The notes beneath the pieces were generated by a model. That model was given only the letters and a program-made list of their open reading frames with translations. It made no database searches and was not told the origin of the DNA. Both the position numbers and the translations under genes were made by a program. This document shows, one piece after another, positions 7,702-16,043 of a stretch of 23,505 nt of DNA (its first letter is position 1; every line of letters begins with the position of its first letter). Source of the stretch: DASTBU01 sp035711845 (GTDB taxonomy: Bacteria > Acidobacteriota > Vicinamibacteria > Vicinamibacterales > 2-12-FULL-66-21); the NCBI GenBank assembly GCA_035711845.1, contig DASTBU010000182.1:1-23505 (forward strand), given 5' to 3'.

Positions 7702-8808
7702 ATGGCCAGAGCAGCGAGTCGTGCGATCAGATACGCAGTCGTGGGTCTGGGCCATATCGCCCAGGCGGCCGTGTTACCCGCCTTCGGTCACGCCCGCCGG
7801 AACTCACGACTCACGGCCCTCGTCAGCGACGATTCCACGAAGCAGACGAAGCTGTCGAAGAAGTACCGTGTCGAGAGTACGTTCTCGTACGAGGAATACG
7901 ATTCCTGCCTCGAACAGGTCGATGCCGTCTACATCGCGCTGCCGAACTCGATGCACGCCGAATACACGATTCGCGCCGCCGAAGCCGGCGTGCACGTCCT
8001 CTGCGAGAAGCCGATGGCGGTCACCGTCGAGGAATGTCGGCGGATGGTAGACGCCTGCGATCGTAACGGCGTCAAACTCATGATTGCCTATCGCCTGCAC
8101 TTCGAGGAGATCAACTTGAAGGCGGTGGACCTCGTGCGCCGCGGTCGAATCGGCGATCCGAAGTTCTTCAACTCGTCGTTCTCGATGACGGTCCGCAAGG
8201 GAGACATCCGTACCCGGCCTGATACGGGCGGCGGAACCCTCTACGATATCGGCGTGTATTGCATCAACGCGGCGCGATATCTGTTCCGATCCGAGCCGAC
8301 GGAAGTCATGGCCATTTCGGTCAACAGCGGCGCCAGCCGGACCAGGGAGATCGACGAGTCCACTGGCGCCGTGATGAAGTTCGCCGGCGACCGCGTTGCC
8401 GCGTTCATCACGAGCTTCAACGCCGCCGATGTCGCCTCCTATCGCGTGGTCGGCACGAAGGGCCAGCTCCACGTCGATCCCGCGTACGAGTACGCGGAGG
8501 GGCTCGCCTACGAGCTGACGATCAACGGGAAGACGACGCGCAAGCGGATCGGGAAGAGGGATCAGTTCGCACCGGAGCTGCTGTACTTTTCCGACTGCAT
8601 CCTCGAGGACCGGCACCCGGAGCCGTCGGGCGAGGAGGGGCTGCAGGACGTGCGGATCGTCCAGGCGCTCTATGACTCAGCCCGGACCGGACGAGCGGTG
8701 TCGATCCCGCCGTTCACGCCCTCGAAGCGCCCGACCGGCCGGCAGCGCATCGTGCGTCCGGGCGTGCAGGAGCCCGAGCTCGTCAAGGTCCAGAGCGCCA
8801 GCGAATGA
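7702..8808 (+). CDS. Gfo/Idh/MocA family NAD(P)-dependent oxidoreductase
   Basis: A 368-residue protein of the glucose-fructose oxidoreductase/inositol dehydrogenase family, usual length. It has an N-terminal Rossmann fold with VVGLGHIAQ (13-21), the substrate/cofactor motif CEKPMA (101-106, with conserved EKP) and the C-terminal-domain signature DTGGGTLYDIGVYC (174-187). No Tat or Sec signal is seen, so it is cytoplasmic. These enzymes oxidise or reduce sugar and cyclitol hydroxyls; the substrate cannot be predicted. The start is 15 bases after the DUF6496 stop, so the two may be cotranscribed. The last 35 residues form a Pro/Arg-rich tail. Confidence 0.9.
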   Translation: MARAASRAIRYAVVGLGHIAQAAVLPAFGHARRNSRLTALVSDDSTKQTKLSKKYRVESTFSYEEYDSCLEQVDAVYIALPNSMHAEYTIRAAEAGVHVLCEKPMAVTVEECRRMVDACDRNGVKLMIAYRLHFEEINLKAVDLVRRGRIGDPKFFNSSFSMTVRKGDIRTRPDTGGGTLYDIGVYCINAARYLFRSEPTEVMAISVNSGASRTREIDESTGAVMKFAGDRVAAFITSFNAADVASYRVVGTKGQLHVDPAYEYAEGLAYELTINGKTTRKRIGKRDQFAPELLYFSDCILEDRHPEPSGEEGLQDVRIVQALYDSARTGRAVSIPPFTPSKRPTGRQRIVRPGVQEPELVKVQSASE

Positions 8809-8913
8809 CCTGGTAGAGCGTCCCTCGTGAGTCTAGACCGGCTGCTCCGTCGCCGCGGCCGGCTGATTCTGGTCGGACACCCGCCGTGACTATCGAAATC
8901 AGCTGAGGCAGTC

Positions 8914-9186
8914 CTACCCTCGCGCGTAGCGTTCCGCCGCACGGGCCCTGGCCCGCGCCGCCCACTCCTCGCGATCCCGCGGCTGGGCGGACGTTACGAG
9001 AGAATCGATCAGCCGCCGCGCTGCGGCTGAGACGTCTTCCACGGCTTGATCGAAGGCCTCCTGGTTCGCCTGCGACGGCTTCGTGAAACCGGACAGCTTG
9101 CGCACGAACTGTATGGAAGCAGCACGGACCTCCTCGTCCGTGGCAGGTGGATCGAAGTTGAACAGGGTGCGAATGTTGCGGCACAT
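8914..9186 (-). CDS. DUF2277 family protein
   Basis: A 90-residue protein that starts with the hallmark MCRNIRTLFNFDPPATDEEV and continues RAASIQFVRKLSGFTKPS, AFDQAVEDVSAAARRLIDSL and VTSAQPRDREEWAARARARA. This is the whole DUF2277 domain, whose function is unknown. The conserved MCRNI start fixes the ATG at 9184-9186. The open frame continues upstream only as antisense to the amidase gene. It converges with the oxidoreductase and diverges from the amidase. Confidence 0.9.
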   Translation of the reverse strand: MCRNIRTLFNFDPPATDEEVRAASIQFVRKLSGFTKPSQANQEAFDQAVEDVSAAARRLIDSLVTSAQPRDREEWAARARARAAERYARG

Positions 9187-9272
9187 AGCCTCATTGTAGC
9201 TTGCGGCACCAGACAGCCCGGCTGCCCGCAAATTCCATGTTTCTAGGCTTACTTTCCCCGCGCCGAAGCCAT

Positions 9273-9293
9273 CCGAGCCCCGAGCCCCGAGCC
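9273..9293. repeat. Three perfect copies of the heptamer CCGAGCC
   Basis: CCGAGCC is repeated head to tail three times without change in the gap between the DUF2277 gene and the amidase gene. It is the second heptanucleotide tandem repeat in the window, with a sequence unrelated to the one at 7354-7423. Confidence 0.8.
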
Positions 9294-9352
9294 ATGTCAC
9301 CTGCCGCCCCGTTTTGTCTGTATTTCCCGCCCGTTGTAATGTTGCCGCGGCT

Positions 9353-10729
9353 ATGGCCATCAATGCTCTCGTGGGCCAGACGGCGTGCGCTCTCGCCGCG
9401 TTCGTGCGAAAGCGGGAAGCGACGCCCGTCGACATCGTTCGATCCCACCTCGCGAGAATCGAGCAGCTCGATCCGGTGATTGGCGCGTTCCAGGTTGTTC
9501 GCGGCGAGAAGGCCGTCGTGGAGGCGGAAGTGCTGTCGAGGCGTGAGGACCTCCATCGGCTGCCCCTCGCGGGAGTTCCGATCGCCATCAAGGACAACGT
9601 GCAGGTTGCCGGCGAGCCGATGCGGGTCGGGTCGCTGGCGACACCAGAAACCCCATGTGCCGCGGATCACGAAACGGTCCGCCGGCTGCGAGCCGCGGGC
9701 GCGATCGTCCTCGGCATCACGCGCGTTCCCGAGCTCTGCGTCTGGGCAACGACGGACAGCGCGTTCGGCGTCACGCGCAACCCCTGGGACCGCGAACGCA
9801 CCGCGGGTGGATCGTCGGGCGGGAGCGCGGCGGCTCTTGCCGCGGCGATGATCCCTCTCGCCCTCGGCGCCGATGGCCTCGGGTCGATCCGGATCCCCGC
9901 TGCGTCATGCGGGATCTTGGGCTTGAAACCAGGCCCGGAGATCGTGCCCGCGCAACTCGGGGTTTCCTCCTGGTTCGGTCTGGCCGAAAGCGGCCCGATG
10001 GCCACGACAGTCGAGGACGCGGCGCTGATGCTGTCCGTGCTGGCCGATCGAGAGGACCTCGCGCATGCCGACCCGCCTGCAAGTGCTCTCCGCATCGCGT
10101 TCTCTACGCGCTCTCCGCTGGCCGGCGTCCGTGTCGATCGCGAGCTGCGTGGCGCGGTCCTCGAGAGCGCGAAGCTGCTCGCCGCTGCCGGCCATCTCGT
10201 CGAGGAGGCGGATCCGCCCGCGCCCACGTTGCGCAGCGTTGCCGCGATCCTCGGGCATTGGTTCGGCGGCGCCTCGCAGGAGGCGGAAATGCTCGAACTC
10301 CGGCGGCTGGAGCCGCGCAACCGGACGCACGTCAGGCTCGGACGGCTGGCGCGTCGGCTCGGTCTCGTTCGCGCGAAGGATCGCGAGGCGTGGCGGGCGA
10401 TCAACGATCCGTTCTTCCGTCGGTTCGACCTGCTTCTCACACCGGTGCTGGCCTCGACCCCAATCTCCTGCGACCGCTGGAGCGAGCGCGGATGGATCGC
10501 GAACATGTACGCGAACCTGCGATTCGCGCCATTTGCGGGTGCGTGGAACTTTGCCGGGTACCCTGCCGCGAGCGTCCCGGCGGGCGTGCACTCCGACGGC
10601 ACGCCGCTCTCGGTGCAGATCGTCACCTCATTGGGGCGCGAGCGACTGATCCTGTCTGTGGCCAGGCAGCTCGAGATACTGCGTCCCTGGCCGCGGCATG
10701 CGCCGGCGCGCGCCTTTCAGACCGGTTAG
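9353..10729 (+). CDS. Amidase (amidase signature family)
   Basis: A 458-residue amidase-signature hydrolase. The Ser-cis-Ser-Lys triad is visible: K80 in GVPIAIKDNV, the GGSSGG loop (152-157) and the nucleophile S178 in DGLGSIRIPA. The last motif is slightly unusual, since DGGGS is commoner than DGLGS. Such enzymes hydrolyse amides to carboxylate and ammonia; the GatA function is unlikely because no gatB or gatC is nearby. The ATG at 9353 starts the conserved domain; a TTG at 9314 in the same frame is possible but adds a non-conserved stretch. No good ribosome binding site is visible for either. It has no signal peptide, so it is probably cytoplasmic. Confidence 0.88.
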   Translation: MAINALVGQTACALAAFVRKREATPVDIVRSHLARIEQLDPVIGAFQVVRGEKAVVEAEVLSRREDLHRLPLAGVPIAIKDNVQVAGEPMRVGSLATPETPCAADHETVRRLRAAGAIVLGITRVPELCVWATTDSAFGVTRNPWDRERTAGGSSGGSAAALAAAMIPLALGADGLGSIRIPAASCGILGLKPGPEIVPAQLGVSSWFGLAESGPMATTVEDAALMLSVLADREDLAHADPPASALRIAFSTRSPLAGVRVDRELRGAVLESAKLLAAAGHLVEEADPPAPTLRSVAAILGHWFGGASQEAEMLELRRLEPRNRTHVRLGRLARRLGLVRAKDREAWRAINDPFFRRFDLLLTPVLASTPISCDRWSERGWIANMYANLRFAPFAGAWNFAGYPAASVPAGVHSDGTPLSVQIVTSLGRERLILSVARQLEILRPWPRHAPARAFQTG

Positions 10730-10762
10730 AAGTCGTTAGGAGAGCCGCGAACCGACCAGGCG

Positions 10763-10779
10763 CGCACGGAGCGCGTGCG
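10763..10779. terminator. Weak hairpin between convergent genes
   Basis: CGCACG (10763-10768) and CGTGCG (10774-10779) form a six-base stem with loop GAGCG in the gap where the amidase gene and the leftward membrane fusion gene converge. No T-run is present, so a terminator role is only possible. Confidence 0.22.
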
Positions 10780-10894
10780 AGGCGCTGGGCAATGGGCCCC
10801 ACGAACGACCGAGCCGGTCAGCCTCTGCCAAGGCTATGGCGGCCGCCGCGGCGCGTCGCGCGAAGGCGGGGTCCGGAGCGGAACCCCGGTCTGG

Positions 10895-12844
10895 TCAGGC
10901 CAGCCGCGACAAGCGGCGATTCGATCTCGGGAAGTCGAGACCAAAGGCCACGTATGTCATCAGGCCCACCGCCAGCACCATCGGAACAACGGAGACTTCC
11001 AGCCCCTCGGCTCGAGGTGCTGAGGTGGCACCGAGCGTGGTCAGCGTAGCCCCTCCAATCACGAAGACGATCGCGAGCCACTGATATAGGCGGAGACCTC
11101 CCACGATGGTTGTCTGGGGCTCGCCGCGGTAATGCTCTTCGACGAACCGTCCAAGGCCAACGAGGATGAAATACGTGCCCGCTATGAACTGCAACGGCGC
11201 GGCGAGCGCCCAGAGCCGAAGCAGGACCGCGCCGACCAGCAGCATCCAGACCGCCGAGTAGAGCGGCGTCGGGTGGATTGGCCTGCCACCGAGCGAGCTC
11301 AACCTCACCACGCGCGATCGCGCGTGGTGATATCGAATGCCGACCGACGCGTGCGCTTCTCGACCGTGGCAGCAACCCTGTGTCAGGCAACGCATCCGGC
11401 CGATCGCCTGCGCGACCGTTCCGCCGACGCCGAAAGCAGTGAACAACAGCCAGGCATCAGCGCCTGCCATCGCGGCGACGAGCGAGGCCGCGATCGCCCC
11501 GACCACAGCGCCGAAATAGCCGTACGGCCGGAGGAGTTGTGCCGATCCTTCCAGGAGCTGCGCCCACAAGCCGGCGCCGAGTACGGCGGCCACCGTCATG
11601 CCAAGTATCCAGGAGGAGGAATCGCGGCCAACCAGAAACAGGGCAATCAAGACCCCGGTCATGGCGCCCGCCGCTGCATAGACCCCGTGGCTCATCAGGC
11701 GAACCGGTCCGGCCGACCATTCTCGCCAGGCGTTGGCAATCCACTCGGCGCCGTTGCACACACCCCTCCAGATCCTCTGCAGTCGTCCCAGTACGACATA
11801 AGCTGCCAGACCCGCGACAACGTCGACGATCGCGTGCATGCCAGTCGTAATGCAGCTCACCGCGATTGCGCCGAGCAGCCCCCACCACAGGACTCGCAGA
11901 CGCGGACAGGACCTCGCCCACAATCGTGCGGCGAAACAGGCCCAGACCACGTGAAACGCCGGAAAGGCCGTCACAGGCTGATCGAACGCCCGCTCCAGCC
12001 GCATGACATCCTGCCAGAACCCGGTACCTGGAACCGGCCGGGGAGGCGCGATCAGCGGAACGAGCAGATACAGAGGGACGATGAGCGCCGTGGCCCACAA
12101 TCCACCCAGCGCAAACTCCCGGAGGTCGCGCGCGCGGCGGGCGCCAAGCGGCGCGGCCAGCACAAAGACATACGTCGTGGCATAGACGACTTCGGTCCAT
12201 GGCAAGACCGGCAGTCGCGCCTCCCACGAGAAGTACGCGGACACGGCGTCCGGGGGAACACCAAGCAATTCCACCGCTTGATACAGCACGATCCAGGGCA
12301 GGAACACGAGCAGGTAGACAGACGAGCGCTCGGACACGGTCGGCCGTTCCTCCCGGGCTGCTGGAAGTCTCACGGCCGGCACCACAACGGTCCCGAAGCG
12401 TTGGCGGGTCGCGTCGCGCTCGTAACCAGCTACGAATGCCACCGCGGCCATCGCGAGGGTCGGTGTAACGATCCACAGCCCTCCCGGAGAACGTGCGTAC
12501 ACGGACACGCCGAGGGACACGAGGATCGCGGCAACGTAGATGGGATCGGCCACGAACCGGTAGACCCCTCGTGTGACGAGCCGTTCGGGCGGAAAGGGGC
12601 TGGTGGGCAGTCCTCGGCCGTACACCCACAGGTTGAGCATCGCCGCGGTCATGAGCGCGGCGCCAGCGAGCGCCAGGGCCAACCCGGCGACCGGCGGACC
12701 GAAAACCGGGAGGCGCAGCCACTCGTCCAGCTGAATCGCCCACAACACGAGCAGCACCGGAAGGGCCGCCACGAACAGGAGTGCATAGCCCGCCCGGCCA
12801 GCGACCACTCCACGCACGCCGGGCCGTGGCAGAACTGCTGTCAT
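10895..12844 (-). CDS. Membrane fusion protein: ICMT-like, PAP2-like and Lgt-like domains
   Basis: A 649-residue polytopic membrane protein with three enzyme-like modules. Residues about 1-160 resemble the isoprenylcysteine/phospholipid methyltransferase family (ERLVTRGVYRFVADPIYVAA, then YERDATRQRFG). Residues about 175-360 resemble a PAP2/inositolphosphotransferase domain (AFPAFHVVW 293-301 and GMHAIVDVVAG 335-345, giving H298, H337 and D341). Residues about 380-635 resemble prolipoprotein diacylglyceryl transferase (IGRMRCLTQGCCHGR 481-495, HPTPLYS 524-530, GRFVEEHYR 565-573). All would act on lipids at the inner membrane, so lipid head-group or lipoprotein modification is plausible. No part is proven active. 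The start overlaps the upstream gene as ATGA. A 26-base perfect palindrome lies in the Lgt-like part. Confidence 0.82.
   Translation of the reverse strand: MTAVLPRPGVRGVVAGRAGYALLFVAALPVLLVLWAIQLDEWLRLPVFGPPVAGLALALAGAALMTAAMLNLWVYGRGLPTSPFPPERLVTRGVYRFVADPIYVAAILVSLGVSVYARSPGGLWIVTPTLAMAAVAFVAGYERDATRQRFGTVVVPAVRLPAAREERPTVSERSSVYLLVFLPWIVLYQAVELLGVPPDAVSAYFSWEARLPVLPWTEVVYATTYVFVLAAPLGARRARDLREFALGGLWATALIVPLYLLVPLIAPPRPVPGTGFWQDVMRLERAFDQPVTAFPAFHVVWACFAARLWARSCPRLRVLWWGLLGAIAVSCITTGMHAIVDVVAGLAAYVVLGRLQRIWRGVCNGAEWIANAWREWSAGPVRLMSHGVYAAAGAMTGVLIALFLVGRDSSSWILGMTVAAVLGAGLWAQLLEGSAQLLRPYGYFGAVVGAIAASLVAAMAGADAWLLFTAFGVGGTVAQAIGRMRCLTQGCCHGREAHASVGIRYHHARSRVVRLSSLGGRPIHPTPLYSAVWMLLVGAVLLRLWALAAPLQFIAGTYFILVGLGRFVEEHYRGEPQTTIVGGLRLYQWLAIVFVIGGATLTTLGATSAPRAEGLEVSVVPMVLAVGLMTYVAFGLDFPRSNRRLSRLA
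11305..11330. repeat. 26-bp perfect palindrome inside the Lgt-like domain
   Basis: The arm TCACCACGCGCGA (11305-11317) is followed directly by its exact reverse complement (11318-11330), with no spacer. It codes for a His-Arg-rich loop (HHARSRVV) of the membrane fusion protein. A perfect 26-base palindrome is not needed for coding. Confidence 0.9.
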
Positions 12845-13638
12845 CGGAAGACGAGCCGCTCATGAATCGCCCGACCCTGGATGCGAGGCGCACCCGGACG
12901 GCGCAAGGTTCCGAGGCTCGACCACTTCGTCTCGCGAAATGCAAGGATCGAAGAAGGCACAACTGCGCGAAGCGCCGGAATTCCAAGGATGATATCAGCG
13001 ACCGCCAGACCCGACAGTGTGGACAATGCCTCGAGCGTGAGCGCAGTCGTCGGACTACTGATGCGGACATCGTTCACTGAGAATCCGGGGGCGCGCGCGC
13101 CGTCGACGAACACGTGCGTGCACGGCGCAGTTCCACTCCAGTCAATCCACACGACGGAATGATCGGCGGTCGGGTCCATCCAACGTCCCCATCGAACCTC
13201 GCGGATGGGGAGCCGCCAGGGAGGAATGGTGAGCGTCAACTGCTCGGCGTAGCCCGTTCCGTTGATCGACGGCCGATTGGCAAGCTCCACCTTCACGAAC
13301 GCTGCTGGAGCGTCACACCTCCAGTCGATGACGCCGGCCTCGCTCTCGAACAGGCGCAGGGCCAGCGGTGGACGGCGAATGTCCGCGGCGAACGTACACC
13401 CTAACGCGTGCGGCCGCCAGACAATGCGGTCACCCTCCCGCGCAGGCGCCGGGCCGCCGGCGAGCGAGGAACATTGAATCGCCTCGCAACCCGTTTCGTA
13501 GACGGTGATCGCCTGCCAGGTGAGCGAGATCCCCAGCCAGGCGAGCGATGCCCAGTACCCGATGGCGGTGCGTCCATCGTCGCCCGCGCAGTCGATGTAC
13601 CATTTCGCAAGGGAAAAGGCGCGATCTCGCGTTGACAT
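12841..13638 (-). CDS. Conserved hypothetical protein, possibly CrtC/AttH-like beta-sandwich
   Basis: A 265-residue protein, rich in Trp and beta-type sequence. Notable segments are KWYIDCAGDDGRTAIGYWAS (12-31), GTGYAEQLTLTIPPWRLPI (127-145) and a C-terminal TLRRPGAPRIQGRAIHERLV. The pattern recalls hydroxyneurosporene synthase (CrtC)/AttH lipocalin-like proteins, which act on or bind isoprenoid lipids, but this is a weak memory-based match. The ATG at 13636-13638 starts just before the conserved part; one at 13696-13698 in the same frame would add 20 residues. Neither has a ribosome binding site. It is translationally coupled (ATGA) to the downstream membrane fusion gene, suggesting a shared lipid-related task. 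Confidence 0.68.
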   Translation of the reverse strand: MSTRDRAFSLAKWYIDCAGDDGRTAIGYWASLAWLGISLTWQAITVYETGCEAIQCSSLAGGPAPAREGDRIVWRPHALGCTFAADIRRPPLALRLFESEAGVIDWRCDAPAAFVKVELANRPSINGTGYAEQLTLTIPPWRLPIREVRWGRWMDPTADHSVVWIDWSGTAPCTHVFVDGARAPGFSVNDVRISSPTTALTLEALSTLSGLAVADIILGIPALRAVVPSSILAFRETKWSSLGTLRRPGAPRIQGRAIHERLVFR

Positions 13639-13710
13639 GCCCGTGTCGGATCGGTCGCTCAATGCAGACGCAATCCTGCCGTGGAAGAGTGAGCGCATCT
13701 TAGCATGCCC

Positions 13711-13743
13711 GCTGAAGGACCTTTGTCCTTGGAGTGCTTCAGC
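13711..13743. promoter_or_regulatory. Two overlapping inverted repeats in a divergent gap
   Basis: AAGGAC-CTTT-GTCCTT (13715-13730) forms one hairpin. GCTGAAG (13711-13717) with CTTCAGC (13737-13743) forms a larger one that competes for the same bases. They lie between the leftward CrtC-like gene and the rightward monooxygenase-like gene and could be an operator or a 5'-leader structure. Confidence 0.28.
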
Positions 13744-13781
13744 TCGGTTCGGATTCGCGGTGTCAGGATTATCATGGTCGG

Positions 13782-14180
13782 ATGCAGATCGGACGGCGTG
13801 CGCTGATTCGTGGCGCGGCAGCGGTGTGGTTCGCAAGCTTCGAAACACCGTCGGCTCAGAAGGGGCAAGAGATGTACGGATTGATAGGGAAGATGACCAC
13901 CGTGCCTGGTCAGCGGGACGCCTTGATCCAGATCCTGCTCGAGGGCGTCGGCGGCATGCCCGGCTGCCTCAGCTACATCGTGGCGAAAGACCCCGCGGAC
14001 GAGAATGCCCTGTGGATCACTGAAGTGTGGGACAGCAAGGCCAGTCATGAGGCCTCGCTCGCGCTCCCGGCCGTCAAGAGTGCGATTGCCAGAGGAAAGC
14101 CGATGATCGCCGGCTTCAGCGAACACTTCATCACCACCCCGGTCGGCGGGCACGGACTTCAGGCAGCGAAGAGTCGCTAA
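13782..14180 (+). CDS. ABM-domain (quinol monooxygenase-like) protein with Tat-type signal
   Basis: A 132-residue protein. Residues 1-26 look like a Tat export signal: twin Arg in GRRALIRG, then the hydrophobic stretch AAAVWFASF and a Ser-Ala-Gln cleavage region. From residue 31 a single antibiotic-biosynthesis-monooxygenase domain follows (MYGLIGKMTTVPGQRDALIQ, GCLSYIVAKDP, ALWITEVWDS), ending with FSEHFITTPVGGHG. ABM proteins are small dimeric ferredoxin-like folds that oxidise quinols or other aromatics, often without cofactor. The start gives the complete signal; the ATG at 13872 would give a cytoplasmic form with the domain only. Confidence 0.8.
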   Translation: MQIGRRALIRGAAAVWFASFETPSAQKGQEMYGLIGKMTTVPGQRDALIQILLEGVGGMPGCLSYIVAKDPADENALWITEVWDSKASHEASLALPAVKSAIARGKPMIAGFSEHFITTPVGGHGLQAAKSR

Positions 14181-14230
14181 CCGGACGACACTCGCCAGGG
14201 CATCCACATACCGCCCAGCATGACCGGATT

Positions 14231-15304
14231 ATGCGAGTGACCCTCGAGGACCTGCGCCTGTTTGCCGTGGCGCGAAGTCTTTTTCCTCCCACGACATTGA
14301 AGCGCGCGCTCGGAAAGCTTGGCTTCGTGCAGGCCGATCCAATCCGAGCCCCTGCACGGGCGCAGGACCTCACGCTTCGCCATCGTGTCGCGAACTACCG
14401 CGCTGGTGATCTGGAACGACGGTATCCGGCACTCGGCATCGAGGAAGACGTTTTCATCAACTACGGATTCGTGACGAGCGAAGTGCAGACCCTGATGCAC
14501 CCGCGCACGGGCATGTCGTGGTCTTCCTCTCGCAAGAAGCGGGCACAGGCGCTGCTCGACTTCGTTCGGGCACGCGGTGAGGTGCATCCGCGCGAGGTGG
14601 ACGCTCATTTTTCGCACGGCACCGTGACCAACTACTGGGGCGGCTCGTCGAGCGCCACGACGCACCTGCTCGATGAAATGCATTACTACGGCATGCTGCG
14701 TATCGCGCGGCGCGAAGCGGGGATCCGCATCTACGCCGTGAAAGTGCATGCATCCAGCGCGCTCGATCCCGCCGCGCGAGATGCGCAGATCGACGCGCTC
14801 GTCGATATCCTGGTGCGCAAGTACGCGCCGATCCCGGCGGCGAGCCTCACCGCCGTCGTCAGCCGCCTGCGATACGCCGTGCCGCAGTGGCGCCGTCATC
14901 TCAGGCGCGCGCTGCTGCGCGCGAAAGGGCGGCTCTCGCACGCGCAGGTTGACGGCATCGACTGGTACTGGCTGGCTGGAGAGGAGCTGCGAAGCACGGC
15001 GGACGATACGGTTCGCCTGCTGTCGCCCTTCGATCCGCTGGTGTGGGACCGCCGCCGCTTCGAGCTGTTCTGGGGCTGGGCGTACCGATTCGAAGCGTAT
15101 ACACCGGTCCCCAAACGCAAGCTCGGCTACTACGCGCTGCCGATGCTCTGGCGCGATCGGGTGATTGGCTGGGCCAATCTCGCCGTCCGGGACGGTCGGC
15201 TTCAATCCGAGATCGGCTACGTGTCGTCGCCGCCGTCCGGTGCCTTCAGCGACGAGCTCGAGGCCGAACTGCAGCGAGTGCGGCGGTTCCTGGGGCTCGA
15301 CTGA
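14231..15304 (+). CDS. YcaQ/AlkZ-like winged-helix DNA glycosylase (HTH_42 family)
   Basis: A 357-residue protein of the YcaQ/AlkZ family, which removes alkylated bases and unhooks interstrand crosslinks. The family's catalytic Gln-x-Asp is visible as Q34-A-D36 in LGFVQADPIRAPARA. Other signatures are LLSPFDPLVWDR, YRFEAYTPVPKRKLGYYALP and DRVIGWANL. The length is normal (about 350-410). It has its own position downstream of the monooxygenase-like gene with a 50-base gap, and no clear ribosome binding site. Confidence in the family is high; substrate range (YcaQ-like versus AlkZ-like) is open. Confidence 0.88.
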   Translation: MRVTLEDLRLFAVARSLFPPTTLKRALGKLGFVQADPIRAPARAQDLTLRHRVANYRAGDLERRYPALGIEEDVFINYGFVTSEVQTLMHPRTGMSWSSSRKKRAQALLDFVRARGEVHPREVDAHFSHGTVTNYWGGSSSATTHLLDEMHYYGMLRIARREAGIRIYAVKVHASSALDPAARDAQIDALVDILVRKYAPIPAASLTAVVSRLRYAVPQWRRHLRRALLRAKGRLSHAQVDGIDWYWLAGEELRSTADDTVRLLSPFDPLVWDRRRFELFWGWAYRFEAYTPVPKRKLGYYALPMLWRDRVIGWANLAVRDGRLQSEIGYVSSPPSGAFSDELEAELQRVRRFLGLD

Positions 15305-15695
15305 GTGCGGCACGCGCCCCATCCGGGGCACGAGACGAGCCAGTCCCTGGAGACATCGCGACCGTGAAGGGCGGGCCGCCCGCCCGAGGTCATAAGTTGT
15401 ATGAGACACACCACGGCTGTCCGAAGACCTTCGCAGGCACCGTGCTCAGCGTGTTCGAGTTGTTGCCGAGTTGGCCGGCCCCGGCTGCAGCCCCAGCCGT
15501 GCACGGTACCGGTGCTGGCGCGTCCGCAAGCGGCCCATCAAGGACGCCGACTGGGCGCCTGATGTCGTTCGCCTCGCGGTCGGCTGCTGACGGCGAAGCC
15601 GCGGCTGTGTCTTCAGACGGAACCATCGTGAAGCAAGGGTCCGCGCCCGAGCGGCTGGGCGTTCTGCCGACCGGAACGGGACCGCCAGGACGCTG
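15305..15695. other. Gene-free stretch upstream of PD40 debris
   Basis: No recognisable gene, repeat or RNA is seen in these 391 bases. Open frames cross it on both strands, but none has family motifs or a credible start. It may be decayed remains of the gene whose fragment follows. Confidence 0.5.
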
Positions 15696-16043
15696 GTGAA
15701 CTTGTCTTCCGAGCTCTGGGTGATGGGACGCGGATGGCGTAATCCGACGCGTCTGACTTACAACGCCGAAGAGGAGCGGGGTCCCGCCTGGTCGCCCGAC
15801 GGCACATGCATCGTCTACATGTGCCGCCGGGGCCCGATCCCGCCGAACGGAAGATTCCCGACCTTCGAGATCTGCGTGATACATGCCGACGGAACCGGCG
15901 AGCTCCGGCTGGCCAACAACTCAGTCCCCGATCTCACACCAAACTGGTCGCTCGACAGCCAACGGATCGTGTTTCATCGGGATTCGTCGGGACTGAACGA
16001 TCTATTCCAGATCAATACGGACGGCACGGGCGAAACGGAGGAC
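15696..16043 (+). pseudogene. TolB/PD40 beta-propeller fragment
   Basis: About 115 codons carry two to three PD40 repeats: ELWVMGRGWRNPTRLTYNAE, GPAWSPDGTCIVYMCRRG, FEICVIHADGTGELRLANNS, then NWSLDSQRIVFHRDSSGLND and LFQINTDGTGE. In Acidobacteriota such repeats form six- to eight-bladed propellers, as long C-terminal parts of kinases or of TolB-like periplasmic proteins. Here there is no signal peptide or other domain, and the family homology stops at about 16040. The frame stays open to 16133 by chance. The reverse strand from 16044 on codes for the next piece of the same kind of protein. I read this as a broken gene. Confidence 0.75.

Noticed and set aside
9314..9352. Upstream TTG start for the amidase
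   Set aside because: It would add 13 non-conserved residues without a ribosome binding site.
11132..12865. 577-codon forward open frame antisense to the membrane fusion gene
   Set aside because: It is rich in Arg, Gln and Pro with no family motif, and the reverse strand gives clear domains and membrane helices; it is a high-GC shadow.
15305..15695. Open frames in the stretch before the PD40 fragment
   Set aside because: None shows a motif, credible start or composition unlike random GC-rich frames.
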